A DNA stretch of 64,000 bases, taken from contig NC_088300.1 of NCBI RefSeq assembly GCF_032854445.1, positions 19,823,608 to 19,887,607 on the forward strand, in the 5' to 3' direction. The stretch's first letter is position 1; the number at the start of each line of letters is the position of its first letter. A program made the position numbers and the translations under genes. The DNA comes from Liolophura sinensis (lineage: Eukaryota > Mollusca > Polyplacophora > Chitonida > Chitonidae). Shown in pieces: positions 10,496 to 25,400 of the stretch. The notes beneath the pieces were generated by a model, which worked only from the letters and a program-made list of their open reading frames with translations, made no database searches and was not told the DNA's origin.

Positions 10496-13400
10496 CTGTA
10501 ACAGAAAATACATAGTATTAGGACACAGAACTACAAATCTGTTTATAGATGTTGCCTTACTGAAATGACTGATTGGGCTAAAATATTTAACTTTACCAAT
10601 GGGGTGGATTTCATGAATGGAAGAAGTATCTAAACTAATAAACCATCTGCATTTGGAAAGTAACTGATTAACTTTCCGACTTGCAACACACATTTTTCAC
10701 TAGCAGAAGCAGTTCCTCAATGTGTATTCGATATTGGTGACAGACAAGAGACCTCTAATTAAATCACAAATTCAAGCACAGTCCCTCAAGTTACAGTTAC
10801 TAGAACTGTGTGTAGAGAGGATAACTGGCTAAATGATGCAGAAATGCATCATGTATTGTATTGTTCTGATTGTGTGACGTACATGTATAATATAAATCTA
10901 TTCCATTTTAGTAAATTCTCAAAAAAATTAAACAACAAACAGATATTTAAAGTTACAAAATGCTACAGAATTCTTCAACCAAACGTTTCTTGGTACCAAA
11001 ATGCATGTGAAGATATGTTGAATGTTCTGACATTTTTCTGTGCTTATATATCCCTTACTGCCAGAGCCGATACAGATATAAGTCTCAGACCTGAATCTTG
11101 AGATGCCACACCATTAGTACATTTCCCGTTTTTCGTATCTCCACCTCCTCTCCTCAATAACTTCTGTTTCTCCTTTTCTTTGCGCAGCTGGAAATGTTAC
11201 ATTGTTAGCTGGTTAGATGTGGTAGTACAGGTTAACCACACACAATCACTACCATGCTACACACACAGATATAAGAAATAAACAGTATCTGTATACTAAC
11301 AGCAACTCAAAGTTGGTCAAAACAACGTGGATATGCAATAATGATTATGGCTTAATGCCACTGCAGCCATATTTACCGTATTCAAATCATCTAAAATTTC
11401 ATGTAATTTTTTACCAACCAATCACCTTTCTCCACAAATTACAGTACAGAATGGTGGTTAGCTGGGAATAAATTATGTAAAGTTATACATCATATATAGC
11501 CATATAACACATATATTTACATATGATTTTTCACCAAATTTGTACAACAGGGTAATTAGTTCTTGACAAATTCCATAGTATTATAGGCGATGTTAATAAT
11601 GTATTTAAATTTCTTGCAATGTTTTTATGCCAAAAAAAAATTGTCCCCAATAGCATGGAAAAAGAACAACACTACACATAAAGTCACACTCAAAATGTGT
11701 TAAAGATCATTAATAAAGTTAATATATGATCAAACAGGTTCTAACATCTGCAGTCATCTGCAGTGCTAACTGACAAACATTCCACGTCTTCACCATTTAT
11801 GTCACATTCAGTGGAATTATTCAATCTACATTGATTCAAAACACCATGTAGTGTATTGCTGAGTTCTAGGGAGCCAAAATCAACCAATTAAAAGTCAAAA
11901 ACTTCACTTGCTTATACTTCATTTATAACAAATTAAGTATAAGCAACTGAAGTTTTCGACTGAACAGAACATCAATGAGAGAAAACAGCACTGTCCTTAA
12001 CACTCTGTTTATTTAAAGGATCACAAAAATGAATAACAACAACATTGCTTATTTACTTTCATGCCAAAAGAAAATGAACATCTTCACGTGGAAAACATTA
12101 CCTAAGGACTAACAAACCTGATTAAAATATGAGACCCAAGAAAACAACAACTGCACTTCAAACAGCACACAGATTCAATCTGTTATATATATATATACCT
12201 ATCATTATTGTTATAATTATATCCAACTGACTATTAGACAATGTTATCAAAGAAATCACCTGTTCTTCCAAACGAGCTCTTTTAGCCTCCTCTTCACGCT
12301 GTTTCTTAATTCGCTCATTTTCACGCTTGGCTTCTGCGAAAGATGTCAAGAAAGTGTCGAAAATCCCAAAGAACTCATCGGGTTCGCTAGAGACTGGATC
12401 CTCTCCATACGCTTTTGTCACTGTCTCAAACTGGAAGGCACGATGAAGAGTAACAATGTTAACACAAAGAATGACTTTCCCTTATTCTAAATATGTCCCA
12501 CAGTTGATTACAGTTAATACTAATATGATATTTTTTTATTTATTTATTTAGTTGGTGTTTTATGCCGTACTCAAAAATATTTCCCCTATACCACAGCGAC
12601 CAGCATTATGGTGGGAGGAAACCATGCAGAGCCCAGAGGAAACCCACAACCATCCACAGGTTTGTGACAGGGCCTTCCACGTACTGTACTCAGATAATTC
12701 AAATGTAATTCTACATGTCCAGGTATAAGTAATAACCTTATATCCAAGTTTTGATATCTCTCCTAATATCTTTTTATTTTACACATCAACATGTTGGTAA
12801 GAAAGTACACGAATTCCACAAGTATCCTGTGATCCAATCTTAAGAGAATGATAAACATTCAAGTATGTATAATGTAATTCTTCAACCTTTTCACAAGATT
12901 GCAAGGTGTTTATTCAAGCATATTCGGATGGCACTATGCAGTGTGGACTGATAAAGTTAAACTTTTTGTGAAGTTCTGTAATTAGTCAACCAATCTGATG
13001 TAATTAATCTCTAAAAGCAAATTAAAAGGTGCATAAATCTTACTGAAAGCTGCCCTTTCATATGGAAAAATGTTGACAAATTAGGGTACTTGTAAAAGCC
13101 ACGTAAATAGCAAACCTTGTGTTTCATTTCTGTGTAAGCCTCCTCAATTTCAGAGAAGTTGTAAGAGGCTAGCGTGACAAAGTCACCCATCACACTGACA
13201 AACTTGTCCCCTCGTTCCTTAGGCCTGTTATCCAAAAATGTGATCTCCTGAAACATCAAGACACAAGGGTAATACCCCATACTGACAGAGCTCTCAGCTA
13301 TCACACTGTCCTCAAACCATATGGAACAAGTAAAATATACATGCACAGTAAATCATGGTCTTTTTCACCTGCTGTACAAACTGTAGCAAAGTACAGAAAA

Positions 13401-16400
13401 GCTGGTAATTATACCTGGGGAAAAATTACATGAACAGTACATGTAGTTAAATGTTATTTACTGTAAATCAGGTACAGCTTCACAACATTTGAGTTCATAT
13501 GCTTATATGACTGGTGTTTTACGACGTTTTCAAGAATATTTCACTTATATGGCGGCAGTCTGCATTAGCGTGCACAACATCTGACACCAATGTAATACAG
13601 CAGGGTAATCATATCTTTCATGAAATATTCCATGAAATAACAGGTTTGAAAATATAAATGTAGCTCGACAGTCAAAATTTTGCAGAGTGAGATAAGTTTC
13701 AGTCAAATTTCCTGTCGTGAATGAGTAAACAGGCCCAGGACACACCACAACTCACCTTCTCTATCTCTCGTAAACCTGACCGTATCATGCTGATGTCTTT
13801 ATCCAACTCCTTAAAACTGTAAGTAACAACAACATTTGTATTTCTGCTTTCTATGTGATAATCAACACAGGCATATATCTAAGAATCTCAAAAGTAACAT
13901 AGTTTTATGTTAAATTCACACACTTCATGTCATTTACTTCATGTTGTTCAATTACCCCGAGGAAATTTCCTCCCAAAAGGATTACTTTCTTAGACTGTTA
14001 TATCTGATTAACACAGCTAGTACTTCCATATTACACTTAAGATCAGTGTAGAAACCAAGGCAGAGTTAAACCTACAGGATTTAGCCAGTTACTAAACAAT
14101 GGATAGCTAAAAGAATTGGTAAAGTATCACTTACTTGACCTTTGCAGCTACTCGCACCTGGGCTAATTCCTGATCTAATTTTAGGACATCTGGGAACTGA
14201 AACAACAACAACAGTACAGGTGGAAACCTCAGTAGCTATGGAAAGTCCTGATATCAGATATAGTAACAATATCTCTTAATAAAACAAAATTGATTTTCTA
14301 ATTAGTTCCAGAAGCCACCAAAGTAACCAATAATCAGACAGGTTCTAATATTTGCCTACTGCCCAATAATTTTTGTAAAAATATTTCTACCAGACATGTG
14401 AAGGAGTATTTTTTTTGAACACTTTTGCTGTTTTTGCTTTGGTGTTTAATAAATAGTGAGACACAAGAGATTTAAACCACACATACCTTCTTTTCTAGGG
14501 TCTCCAGTAAATAGTTGAGTAAAGTTACACTGCGGTTCAAACTGGATTTCGTGTCTATGATTTTGTTGAGACTGCTGAGTTTGAATCCTCCAGCATTTCC
14601 TCTCTGGCCACGATTCATGAAATTACCGAAGGCGAGCACGATCTCCAGCAGCTTCTTTAACTGTTTACTACGTATTACCTGCTTGGAGGCCTCAAACACA
14701 GCTGTTGTGGAGAAAAACACATTATAATAACACATGTACAATTCATCACAACTACGGAGACACCTACTGTAATTATATTTTATGGGCGAGCCAACACTGT
14801 TGGAATAAAAAAAAAAATGGAATAAAAATAGAACTAAAAATCTACCTTTTTGTTTTGCTCGATCACGATGATTTTCTGATTTTCCTGCTCTTGAAGGCTT
14901 TGGATCATGTAAAACATGTCTTGCCAAGGATAGTCCACATTTTTCACAAATTAGAGGACTTTATTTCTATACTCTCCTCCAACAGTGATAAAAGATTTAT
15001 ATCACCAGTAAAATCTATTACATTAAAACTGTTGTGGCCTAGCCAGGAATTGCAACAGTTGGATTTATGTTGCCCTAGGCTTAGCTTGCTAAAGCTTGAC
15101 TGACTTCAGGATCAATGTGACGATATTAATTCTACCATACATGCACGTGTACTCTGAGTACAGACTGGACAGCCTAGCTTATACTTTAACAGATGATCTC
15201 ACTTCAGCAGATGAGGGATGTATGTTTCAGAAGATTAGAAGGAATTTAATCAAATGCTCACTTACCTTCAATTTTTGGCTTTAGGTCACACATCCTCTCG
15301 GGGAATTTCTTTTTGAAATGAAGAGCTTTTAACCTCTGTTCATAATGAGTGATTCTGAAAAACAGAACAGAACAGACTGTCAATTTACTTAGTTCAGATA
15401 AAAATATTGCATTTATTCACACTGCAACAAACAGATGAAAAGATAAAGAAAACCAAAGAAGGCAAAAAAAAACTTTACAGAAAAACACAAAACAGAATAA
15501 ATGCTCCTGGGTAATGAAAGGCTGGAAGAAAATGATATCGTAAGTACTTTATCTTGGCAGACATTAATAACAGAGGCAGCTGAGTTATAGTTGGTCTTAC
15601 TTGCTCATCTCGTACAGGAATTTGTCGGCTCGGGCCATACTGTCCATGTCATTCCCATGCTCTGCCAACAGCTGGGTCTCCTCCACCGTGGGGACAAACT
15701 TCAGCAGCTGAGGATGAAATACAGAGGTAAAGATAAAACGCTCATCAGCACAGGTATGATATGATCAAAACTGAGACTGGTTTTGTATTAAGCAAAGATT
15801 ATGGTAACCAAAGCTAAATTAACATACATGTACTACTTGATTCCACATTTCCTTCACCCATTTAGTTACTATGAATAGTTCCGGAATAAGCCTGATAAAT
15901 ATTGTATCACAAGGTTCACCTGTTCAGATCTGTCACATGCGCCTGTATGATTAAACTTTTTTTTAACAATATGCTTTACAGTTACCAGATACCATTATGG
16001 CAGTATTACTTGATCATGTATCATGTATGTAACATTTGCACGGCCACTTTACCTGATCAAGAATGAAAGACCTATATGACAATTTTAGATGTTCAGGAAT
16101 CAAAGAAATGTATGGTCATTATGCTCGTGTCTAATGTATGACAATTTCAGATGTACCTGATCAAGTGTCAAAAACTTGTATCATAATTTTACATCAAGAC
16201 ATGCATGACCATTTCAGCTGATCAAGTATCAGACCGGTCGCCTGTAAGATATACTTTAACCTGTTCCCATATATTAATCCGATATCCAATATTTTATCTG
16301 TTCAGGTATCGATAAAGTATAGCAATTTTACCTGTCCAGGTATCAAATGCCTGTTTGTGGTCAACTGTTCTGTTACTGAAGACCTGTATAATCAGCTCAC

Positions 16401-19400
16401 CCGGATTGACAAGTTTACAAGCACCTGATCGAGTACAAAACACATGTCTAATCAGCTCACCTGTTCCACCATATCTTTGGGCAAATCCTCCTGGGCATCC
16501 ATGTTGAGCACAGCCCGGGCCAGCTCTGCATTGGATAGTTTTAGTTTGGACAGGAGGATTGTACAGTTTTGAGCCCGCCTTCCATCAATCACAGACAACT
16601 CCTTTGCCTTTTTATTAACATTTTTCAGATCATCATCATCTCCAGCAGTTTCATTCAACTTCCTCTGGTATGCAGAAAATGTCTTCTCAAATTCTTCAAG
16701 GTCAAGCACCTTATACAGCTGTAACAATATAGCAAGTAAAATTTACAGATGGAACAGTACAGCAAGTAAGATATACATGTACAACTTGTACAGTACAGCA
16801 AGTATAATATAAATCATGAAAATCTGACATCATTCCGTACATGTGCAAATGAGAATAATTTAAGAATAGAAAAATGACATGAAGGTATGTAATTTAAGAC
16901 AGGAAGTTTTACCAGAGAACTGATGCATATAAACATACAGGTAAATTTAATACCTTTTCATCCTCCATATCACGCCACACTGTCCCTACTAGTTTATTCT
17001 GAAACAGCAAACATTGAGAAACTATATAAAAAAAACTCAAAGTATACACAGATTGATTTTTTTTTTTTAATTTAGACTCTCAGGTTAAATCACGATTATA
17101 AAACACTAATTACCTGAAATACATCATATGATAAGACTAAGTTATATAACAGATATAATATTACATCTAACATACCTGGAAAGGAAAGGTATTTAAATAT
17201 AAAAATACATATACGTGCTCAACTGCTAAGAAACCAAAATTTGATAAAGATTTAGTTGTTCAGATGTAGAGTTTTTGGAAATTTGATTATCATGCATCAA
17301 ATTTATTTACTTACGAAAGATCTCTAACACTTTCTCAATGTTGTAGTTATTTTTGTGTACAGTTATCAAGGCTGTGCTAGTTTTTCACACCTAAATCTTT
17401 ATCAAATCTACATGTTCAGATCCATCTGAACACTATCAGATATAAAATTTAACTAAATGTCTTGGTATTGCCAAGATTTTATACTTACCTCAGGAAGTTT
17501 GGACCAATTGAATGATTTGAGAGGATGAGAAGGTTTGGGAATGTTCTTCTGTAGTGGAGGTGAACACAGTCCTGGAGCTCCAGGAGCACCTGTCAAGGGA
17601 AGCAACTCTGCATTTATTCATAAAATATCTTGGTATCTTGTTGATTTAGTCTGAATTGATGGTAGAAACCTGCTCAAAATATAACACTGTTTCAAAATTG
17701 TTATTACATTCAATTAATAATGCCTAAAAAATAACCATAGCAAGGAATGGCAATTTACTTTAAATGTAATAAAATGTATTTGCTAAAATGAGTTTTTATT
17801 GGAGAATCTTGTATAAAGTTTACCCATCTGGAAGGTCATAATCTGCTACACCTTAAAGGGGTACAAGGGTTTCATTGCATTATGCTGACTGATTAGTACA
17901 AATTTCTATCAATGCATAAAAAAGACCTATGCTTAAACATAATATTTCTAAATAGAAGAGGAATGAATTATTTTCACTTAATACAACATAAAAAGTATTT
18001 CAGACCAAATCAGCACAAATAAAAATTATCGAAAACATTGGAAAGGAACAGTTGTACGATGCCTGCTTACCTGGCGGGGCTGGTGCTGGTGGGGCCCCAT
18101 TAGGAAGAGGTGGTGGTGGAGGTGGGACACCGCCTCCAGGCGGTGGTGGTGGAGCTGGCACACCTAGGAACAAGGGTGGTGGGGGAGGGCAAGACCCCTT
18201 GTCAGACACTGACATACTGGTGTGGGTGGAGAAACCCATCTTAGCATCATCAGGTAAACTGCCTGTGTTAATGAGGTGCTGTAGTTTACCGCGCTCTGCT
18301 CTCTCTAGCTCCAGCTAAGAAGTAATAACAACACAAAAGTCATATATACATAGCCCTGTACTGATCAGACACAGCTGAGGAATAACTGTCATCAAGAGAT
18401 AACCTGGTACTGGGTACCACCCAGGAAAATCATGATCAGTTTGTACCACCCAGGAAAATCACGATCAGCTTGTACCACCCAGGATAATCACGATCAGTTT
18501 GGGCAGTATCGTCTATGTGTCCTGCAATTCTAGTACCAAAACATTTTACATTCCTTTATCTTTTTTGTTCAGAAAAAATGAACAAATCCATGATTAAATT
18601 TTCCAGAAATCCTCTTTTTTCAAGAATTTTTGAATGATCAGCACATCTTAAAGTGTACAAGAAGTCAAAATAATGTGTGCCTCAAATGAACAGTAACACC
18701 GAAATGTGTCCAGAAATTCCACAAAACATTTTTGACATTTCTCCTTATGAAGAAATATCATATTTTCTTTTTATTTTCTTTTTGGGGCTCTTGAAACCAT
18801 ATGTCCCAAAGGCTTATCAATTTATTTTGAATGCACAAGAATCCATTAATGCTTATTAGAATGATCCTCAGGTAGTTTACCTGAGATGATTTTAAAGAAA
18901 ATAGCTCAAAAAGTTCCGTACACAAGAAAGGCAAAGCTTTATGGATAAAGTGATATGATATCACATCACTGTCATGTCAATGTCACATCACTTAGATGTG
19001 TTCTGAAAAGGCCACCATTTTGTATTCCACTTTAAATGATTTTTATGGCATATCAAAAATTCTAAAATAATGCAGAAAAATAGTTTTGGGTACAGTTTTG
19101 CACTGACTAAAAAAACTATAAAAGTATAATTTCAAACTACTCCCTAGCCACTCCTAACAACTGGCATGAAAAAATCTTCCACTTACAGCTGCTCTAAGCT
19201 CTGCTATCTCACTGGTTAACCCTGTCACTTGACTTTTTGTCTCCTGATGCAAGGAGACTTCCTTGTCCAGTTTGGTCTTCATTTTGTTCACTGTTGAGAA
19301 CAATTCCTCCTAAAACACAAATACAGAAAACGCCTGATAATTAGGGAGCTGATACTTACATACTATATATATTATTGCTGCCACTGATATTGAAAAATCC

Positions 19401-22400
19401 AAGACATAATTACTCTTGGATGTTGATTTGGCTGTTTAAAACTGTTAGCAGATCATCCAGGATAAATAAAAATGTTGTTTAATGCATCAATTATAATATG
19501 TAGTTAATTTCCAGTTACCTTTTCCTGAGTTCTGATTTCACATTCCCTCTCTTTTTTAGTGAGCTTGGATTTGAGATCATCACAAATTTTTTCAACTTCT
19601 CGCAACTTCTGTTGTGTGGCCTTTATCTCCCCTTCTTGTGACAATCTACAAATAAAATGAACGCCATACAAACACTGTATTCCGCCAGTGATAACATAAT
19701 GTATAAGGATAAATTGTCTTTATCAACCTGCAACTGTTCTCAACCTGTAAATACTTACTGCCTTATAATTTGCTTCACATTAATTTCCAGTGGGGCACAG
19801 TCGGGATTTTCCCCATTTTTCTGTTGAAGGGTAATCTGCTGGACAATACGATCAAGCAGCAGCCAAAGAGACAAGGAGTTGTTACCATTTCCGTCTGAAA
19901 AACAAAAGTATAAGAAAAAACATCTTAATTACTTTATCCCAATGTAGTGAGCACAGATGGTATTTCATAGTTTTTAAATGATCAAATCTGTTTTAAAATT
20001 TCTTTAAGTCTTGATTTAAATATCATACAAAAATGGAAAAAAATAAAGTCAAGTTGGATTTTATAGGAGGAAAATAAAACTAGGGTTTTTAAAGTTTTGC
20101 TTGACTTGTTTTAACTGAGTACTGAATAATGAAATTGTCTTGGTATAAAAGTCTGCCATCACTTCCATACTTACAAGGCAAAAGAAGCATGTGCTGTAGA
20201 ACTGACAACAGATTGGGGTACGCTACAGAGAAGGCCAGCTTCTTACGCAGAAGCTCAAACATGTTGGTTGCGCTCTTTGTATCCACATGTGACTAGTAAA
20301 GCAAAATAGACAAAACATTAATAAACAGCCTTCATTTGTTTTTGAGATGAGAATTTATGTAACGCTTTATTTAATTATGTTCAATGTGATTTAAAAAATT
20401 ACAGAAATAAAAGTCTCACAATGTTTGCATTCATGACAACATGGAAAGTGCAATGTACTATTTGGTATTCCCACAATGTCTGCATTCATGACAACATGGA
20501 AAGTGCAATGTACTATCTGGTATTCCCACAATGTCTGCATTCATGACAACATGGAAAGTAGAATGTACTATCTGGTATTCCCACAATGTCTGCATTCGTG
20601 ACAACATGGAAAGTAGAATGTACTATCTGGCATTCCCACAATGTCTGCATTCATGACAACATGGAAAGTGGAGTGTACTATCTGGTATTCCCACAATGTC
20701 TGCATTCATGACAACATGGAAAGTGCAATGTACTATCTGGCATTCCCACAATGTCTGCATTCATGACAACATGGAAAGTGCAATGTACTATCTGGTATTC
20801 CCACAATGTCTGCATTCATGACAACATGGAAAGTGCAATGTACTATCTGGTATTCCCACAATGTCTGCATTCATGACAACATGGAAAGTGGAATGTACTC
20901 TCTGGTATTCCCACAATGTCTGCATTCATGACAACATGGAAAGTGGAATGTACTATCTCGTATTCCCACAATGTCTGCATTCATGACAACATGGAAAGTG
21001 CAATGTACTATCTGGTATTCCCACAATGTCTGCATTCATGACAACATGGAAAGTAGAATGTACTATCTGGTATTCCCACAATGTCTGCATTCGTGACAAC
21101 ATGGAAAGTAGAATGTACTATCTGGCATTCCCACAATGTCTGCATTCATGACAACATGGAAAGTGGAGTGTACTATCTGGTATTCCCACAATGTCTGCAT
21201 TCATGACAACATGGGAAGTGCAATGTACTATCTGGCATTCCCACAATGTCTGCATTCATGACAACATGGAAAGTGCAATGTACTATCTGGCATTCCCACA
21301 ATGTCTGCATTCATGACAACATGGAAAGTGCAATGTACTATCTGGTATTCCCACAATGTCTGCATTCATGACAACATGGAAAGTGCAATGTACTATCTGG
21401 TATTCCCACAATGTCTGCATTCATGACAACATGGAAAGTGGAATGTACTCTCTGGTATTCCCACAATGTCTGCATTCATGACAACATGGAAAGTGGAATG
21501 TACTATCTCGTATTCCCACAATGTCTGCATTCATGACAACATGGAAATACTTACACATTCAAATCTTTTGGCAAGTTCTTTCTCATCCTCATTTCGCACC
21601 ATCTCAAAGAAATCTAAATGTCTGCGAATGGAGAAAAGCACAACAATTTCATTTCTACTTATTCCATGCTAACTTTCTATCAGAGCACATCTATGAAGGA
21701 ATAGTTAATATTTACTATTTTAACAAATGACTTAAAAAATCACTGGAATATAAAATGAGCACACAAAGCTTTTCATCATAGATTTTCCTGGATGTTGAAA
21801 GAAAAAAAGGGGTAGCTTACCGATCGAGTGTTGCATTCTCATGAGTCCTTAGCTTGTCTATAACAGGCTGGATTCCCAACATTAGCAGCTCATACCGTAA
21901 GTGGATACGAAATTCTAAATAGGTCTGAAACAATATTAGTACATACATGTAACACAAGAATTCCACATATGGTATACCAAAGTGAATTCTGCACAAAATT
22001 TTGTCATCCAGTATACAAATTCATGAAGTGTGCATAAAATGTACTTAAATTTAAGTTAAAGGTAGAGGTTGACAGAATGAATGAATGATTAGTACTGAAC
22101 TCTACATTGCCAGTGTTTCAGCCATACATGTACTTTGGTGAGAGCATATTACAGGAAAACAATTTATTAAAGGAAACAATTATGGTTTTTAAAATGAAAT
22201 TGGGAAAAAAAAAAAAAAAAAAAAAACAGAGAGACACAGATTATTTGTGGCTTTATGTTTTGCTCTCTGCTGACCCTTTCCTTACCTGGCCTGGTCCGTA
22301 TCGTAAAGCCGCGTTGAGAAAGAACATGATGGCAGTCTTCAGCCCCACCTCCTCTCTGTATTTACCCACACTACAGTCCAGCATGTTCACCAGGCTCTGT

Positions 22401-25400
22401 AAAAGACACAAAAAACCAGTTAGCAATAACAGAATTGCATGGGTAAAGATCAGACTTATCTCCCTTTATGACAGCAATGGCTATGTAAAACTTCAATTAA
22501 ACCTTTACAGTGATTAGCAGAGTTTAATTAGTTTTACAGTTCTGACAAAACTAACAGTAACAGCATTTGTTAATGTCTGCAATTGATCATATAAAGCAGC
22601 AAAAGACCTTATAATAAACATTTAACATAGGCTCCAATGTTTGGGTAAATAGGTGTCTACTTTGAAATTAATTAAGGCACACTACATTGTCCATTCTCTA
22701 TAAAAACAGCATATGACAAATTATTAGCAAGAATTGTCTTGATTCTTAAGTATGTTTCTCACAATATCTTATGTGAACATGTTCCCGTTTTTGTTTTAAG
22801 AGGTCCATTTCTTGCAATATCTTACCTGGAATCGTGTTCGTTCACAGGTGTATTTCTGGTAATGTAGCATGGCCTCCAGAACTTTCTTGTGTCCTCCAGG
22901 GATGAGACAGACAGCACCAAGAATCTCCAGGGCAGCTATTTTGGTTTTGACATTTTCTGACGTGAGACTCTGAGCAATGATGTTGATTCCATCAGGATGG
23001 GCCAAGACGTGAGCTCTTCCTTCCTGGAGCAGGAAAAGGTAAAACAAATCAAGCGTCATGAACCATAAAATGGAATAAATGGGCAATGATTGTATAATAT
23101 TCTATAACTATATATTCTATAAGCAAGAAGATAGTGAATAAGAGACATTTTTACAGCTCAAACACATTGGAAGAACAGGCTCTTCTGGACGAGCACGTAT
23201 ATGTACTATATGCATTTCTTCCCCGATGGTATATTTTATGAATCTGTTATTAGTCTTTTGGAGTTGAATAATGCAATCCAATGACACAAAGCCTGCATTA
23301 TGAAATGAAAGAATAAAGGCAGTATTTCAGCCATACATGTATCTTGACTGCATTATGAATTGAGAACACAAAAAATTCCTATTTTCCCCACGCACTGTTG
23401 TCTTAAAAGGTATTTTCTTACAAATAAAAAAGACCACAAACCTGATTGTTCATAAGTGCCTTAATGCAGCCTATGACAGAGGTGTGAATGGAATTCTGGG
23501 TGGTTTCTTGGTCCATGTTACTGAGGAAGTCCAGCAGACATTGTAAACCATCTAGCTCAATGAACCGTAATACAAAGCTGCAAGGAGAAAGGTAAGAAGC
23601 CCATTATATAAATTATTCTTAAAAATAAAAGTAAATATTTCAATCATTTAATCACTCAAATGAGACTTTATGCTTTGATTTAAGATACTTTCATGAAAAT
23701 TTTAACATTTTTAAATGAATATTCTCCATGAAAAAATGCTCATCATATCTGAAAGGAGAAGTCTTCAGAATCAAACAAAATGAAAAATATGTGAGAAAGC
23801 AATACTGCTACAGCTAGATGAGCTTTAAAACAGGTCAGATCACAAACCTCATTGGTTGGGTCCTGAGAGCAGTTTTCAGATTGTCCACTAAAGTTGTTCT
23901 TAATTTCACCTCATCATCATTAAAACTGAAGAATACCTGAGGAAAAAATAAAAAGTTAAACAATAAACAAACTTTAATTTCTAAATCAGGAATAAAATGT
24001 ATTAAGCCTTTCAGGCAGAGTGGATTGCACAGAGCATTAAATCTGGTCAACTGGATATACATGTATATTAAAACATTCTGATTTGACACTACTCACTAAT
24101 GTGCTTTCCATAGAGAATGAGGTGAAAACCATCCCTGTAAATTTTCACGTAATTCTCTGTTAAAGGCATTTTGTGGAAGGTCAGACAAAGTATTTATTTA
24201 TTCATTTGACCGGTGTTTTATGATGTACTTAAGAATAGTTCACTTTTATGATGGCGGCCAGCATTATGGTGGGAGGAAACCGTGCAAAGCCCTGGGGAAA
24301 CCCTCAACCACCTGCATGTTGCTGCTGACCTTCCCCACGTACGGCAGGAGAGGAAGCCAGCATGAGCTGGACTTGAGCTCACAGCGACCGCATTGGTGAG
24401 CGGCTCCTGGGTCATTACCCTGCATTAGCATGCTTACCAACTGAGCATGCATACAGGCAGTTAAACAGATTAAGTGTTTGTTTTAATTTATTGTCGATAC
24501 TCTTCAGACTGAGCACAGGGCAAGGTGTACCAAAGTGGGCATGCAGGAATCACTTGCTAAATTACTTTCAGTTCAGCTTTTTTACTTCATTTTATTCATA
24601 AACTTCTGAGTTCTTGGATAGATACAGTAAATAATAACTTCTAGTTCAATAGTGACGGTTATGTGTTCACCTAGTGAAATAAAGTGAATCTGTGCTTTTT
24701 ATCCACACGTATCTGTCTACAGCATTTTAATGGTGTACAGTATACAAGTCTATTTCACTCACAGACGACATGGTGTTGATCCTCTCTATGTAGTAGTCAG
24801 GCCAGGCAGTTTTGGTCGGGTCATCTTGGTCCTGGAATACAAACAACCACCAGACATGAGAGGAAGGATTGTGGGGGGCATATAGATCATTGTCACAAAT
24901 ATCCTAATAAAAACTTAACCAAATGCTATCTGGTGACATCACTGATAGTGTGAAATGCTTCTTGGTTCATGACCAACCCTTAGGTGCTAATTCATCTTGG
25001 CATACAAGTACCTTTTTGCGACTGCAGTAGATCTGCCATTTCTTCTCTGGAGGCAGATTGAAGAGAGCATCTCGGTGAGGTTTGTCCAGCCCAAGTTCTG
25101 CCTGCAAACAGTAATGTACGTGTGTAATTGCCAAACATAACTGGTACCCTGCAAAAATGCTTACAATCATTGCTCTGTGATCATTATGTACAAGTATAAC
25201 AAGCAAAAAAAATACTGGTACAAGTTTCGCAGGAGACATCACTCATTACAACAATCATCATAAGTTAATGTCTAATTAACGTCTCTGAAATGTTCTCACA
25301 GTTTATCAAAGATGTGCTCTCAATAAAATACATGTACAACCGATAAGAACCAATTTCTAAAAGATTGTATTTTTGGGGGGGGGGGGTGTTGGGGTTGGGT

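Larger units (their letters stand above)
11091..17589 (-). other. DAAM: DAAM exons 15-25: FH2 actin-nucleating domain
   Basis: Codons about 600-1010 form the FH2 dimer that caps the growing barbed end. The lasso and linker start at [10 protein letters not shown] (exon 15). Exon 17 carries [11 protein letters not shown] and [13 protein letters not shown]. Exon 18 carries FVPTVEE and [10 protein letters not shown]. Exon 20 carries the most conserved block, [18 protein letters not shown]. Exons 23-24 hold the last helices ([18 protein letters not shown]). Exon 25 is a basic charged linker and ends at an unusual GTCTGA donor, which the phase with exon 26 nevertheless supports. Confidence 0.9.

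Noticed and set aside
14702-14927. N-terminal extension of the minus-strand frame over DAAM exon 20
   Set aside because: It runs across a clear acceptor (ACAACAG before 14701) and is intron sequence; phase and homology start at 14701.
18052-18318. Plus-strand glycine-rich frame
   Set aside because: It is the antisense shadow of the DAAM FH1 proline codons.
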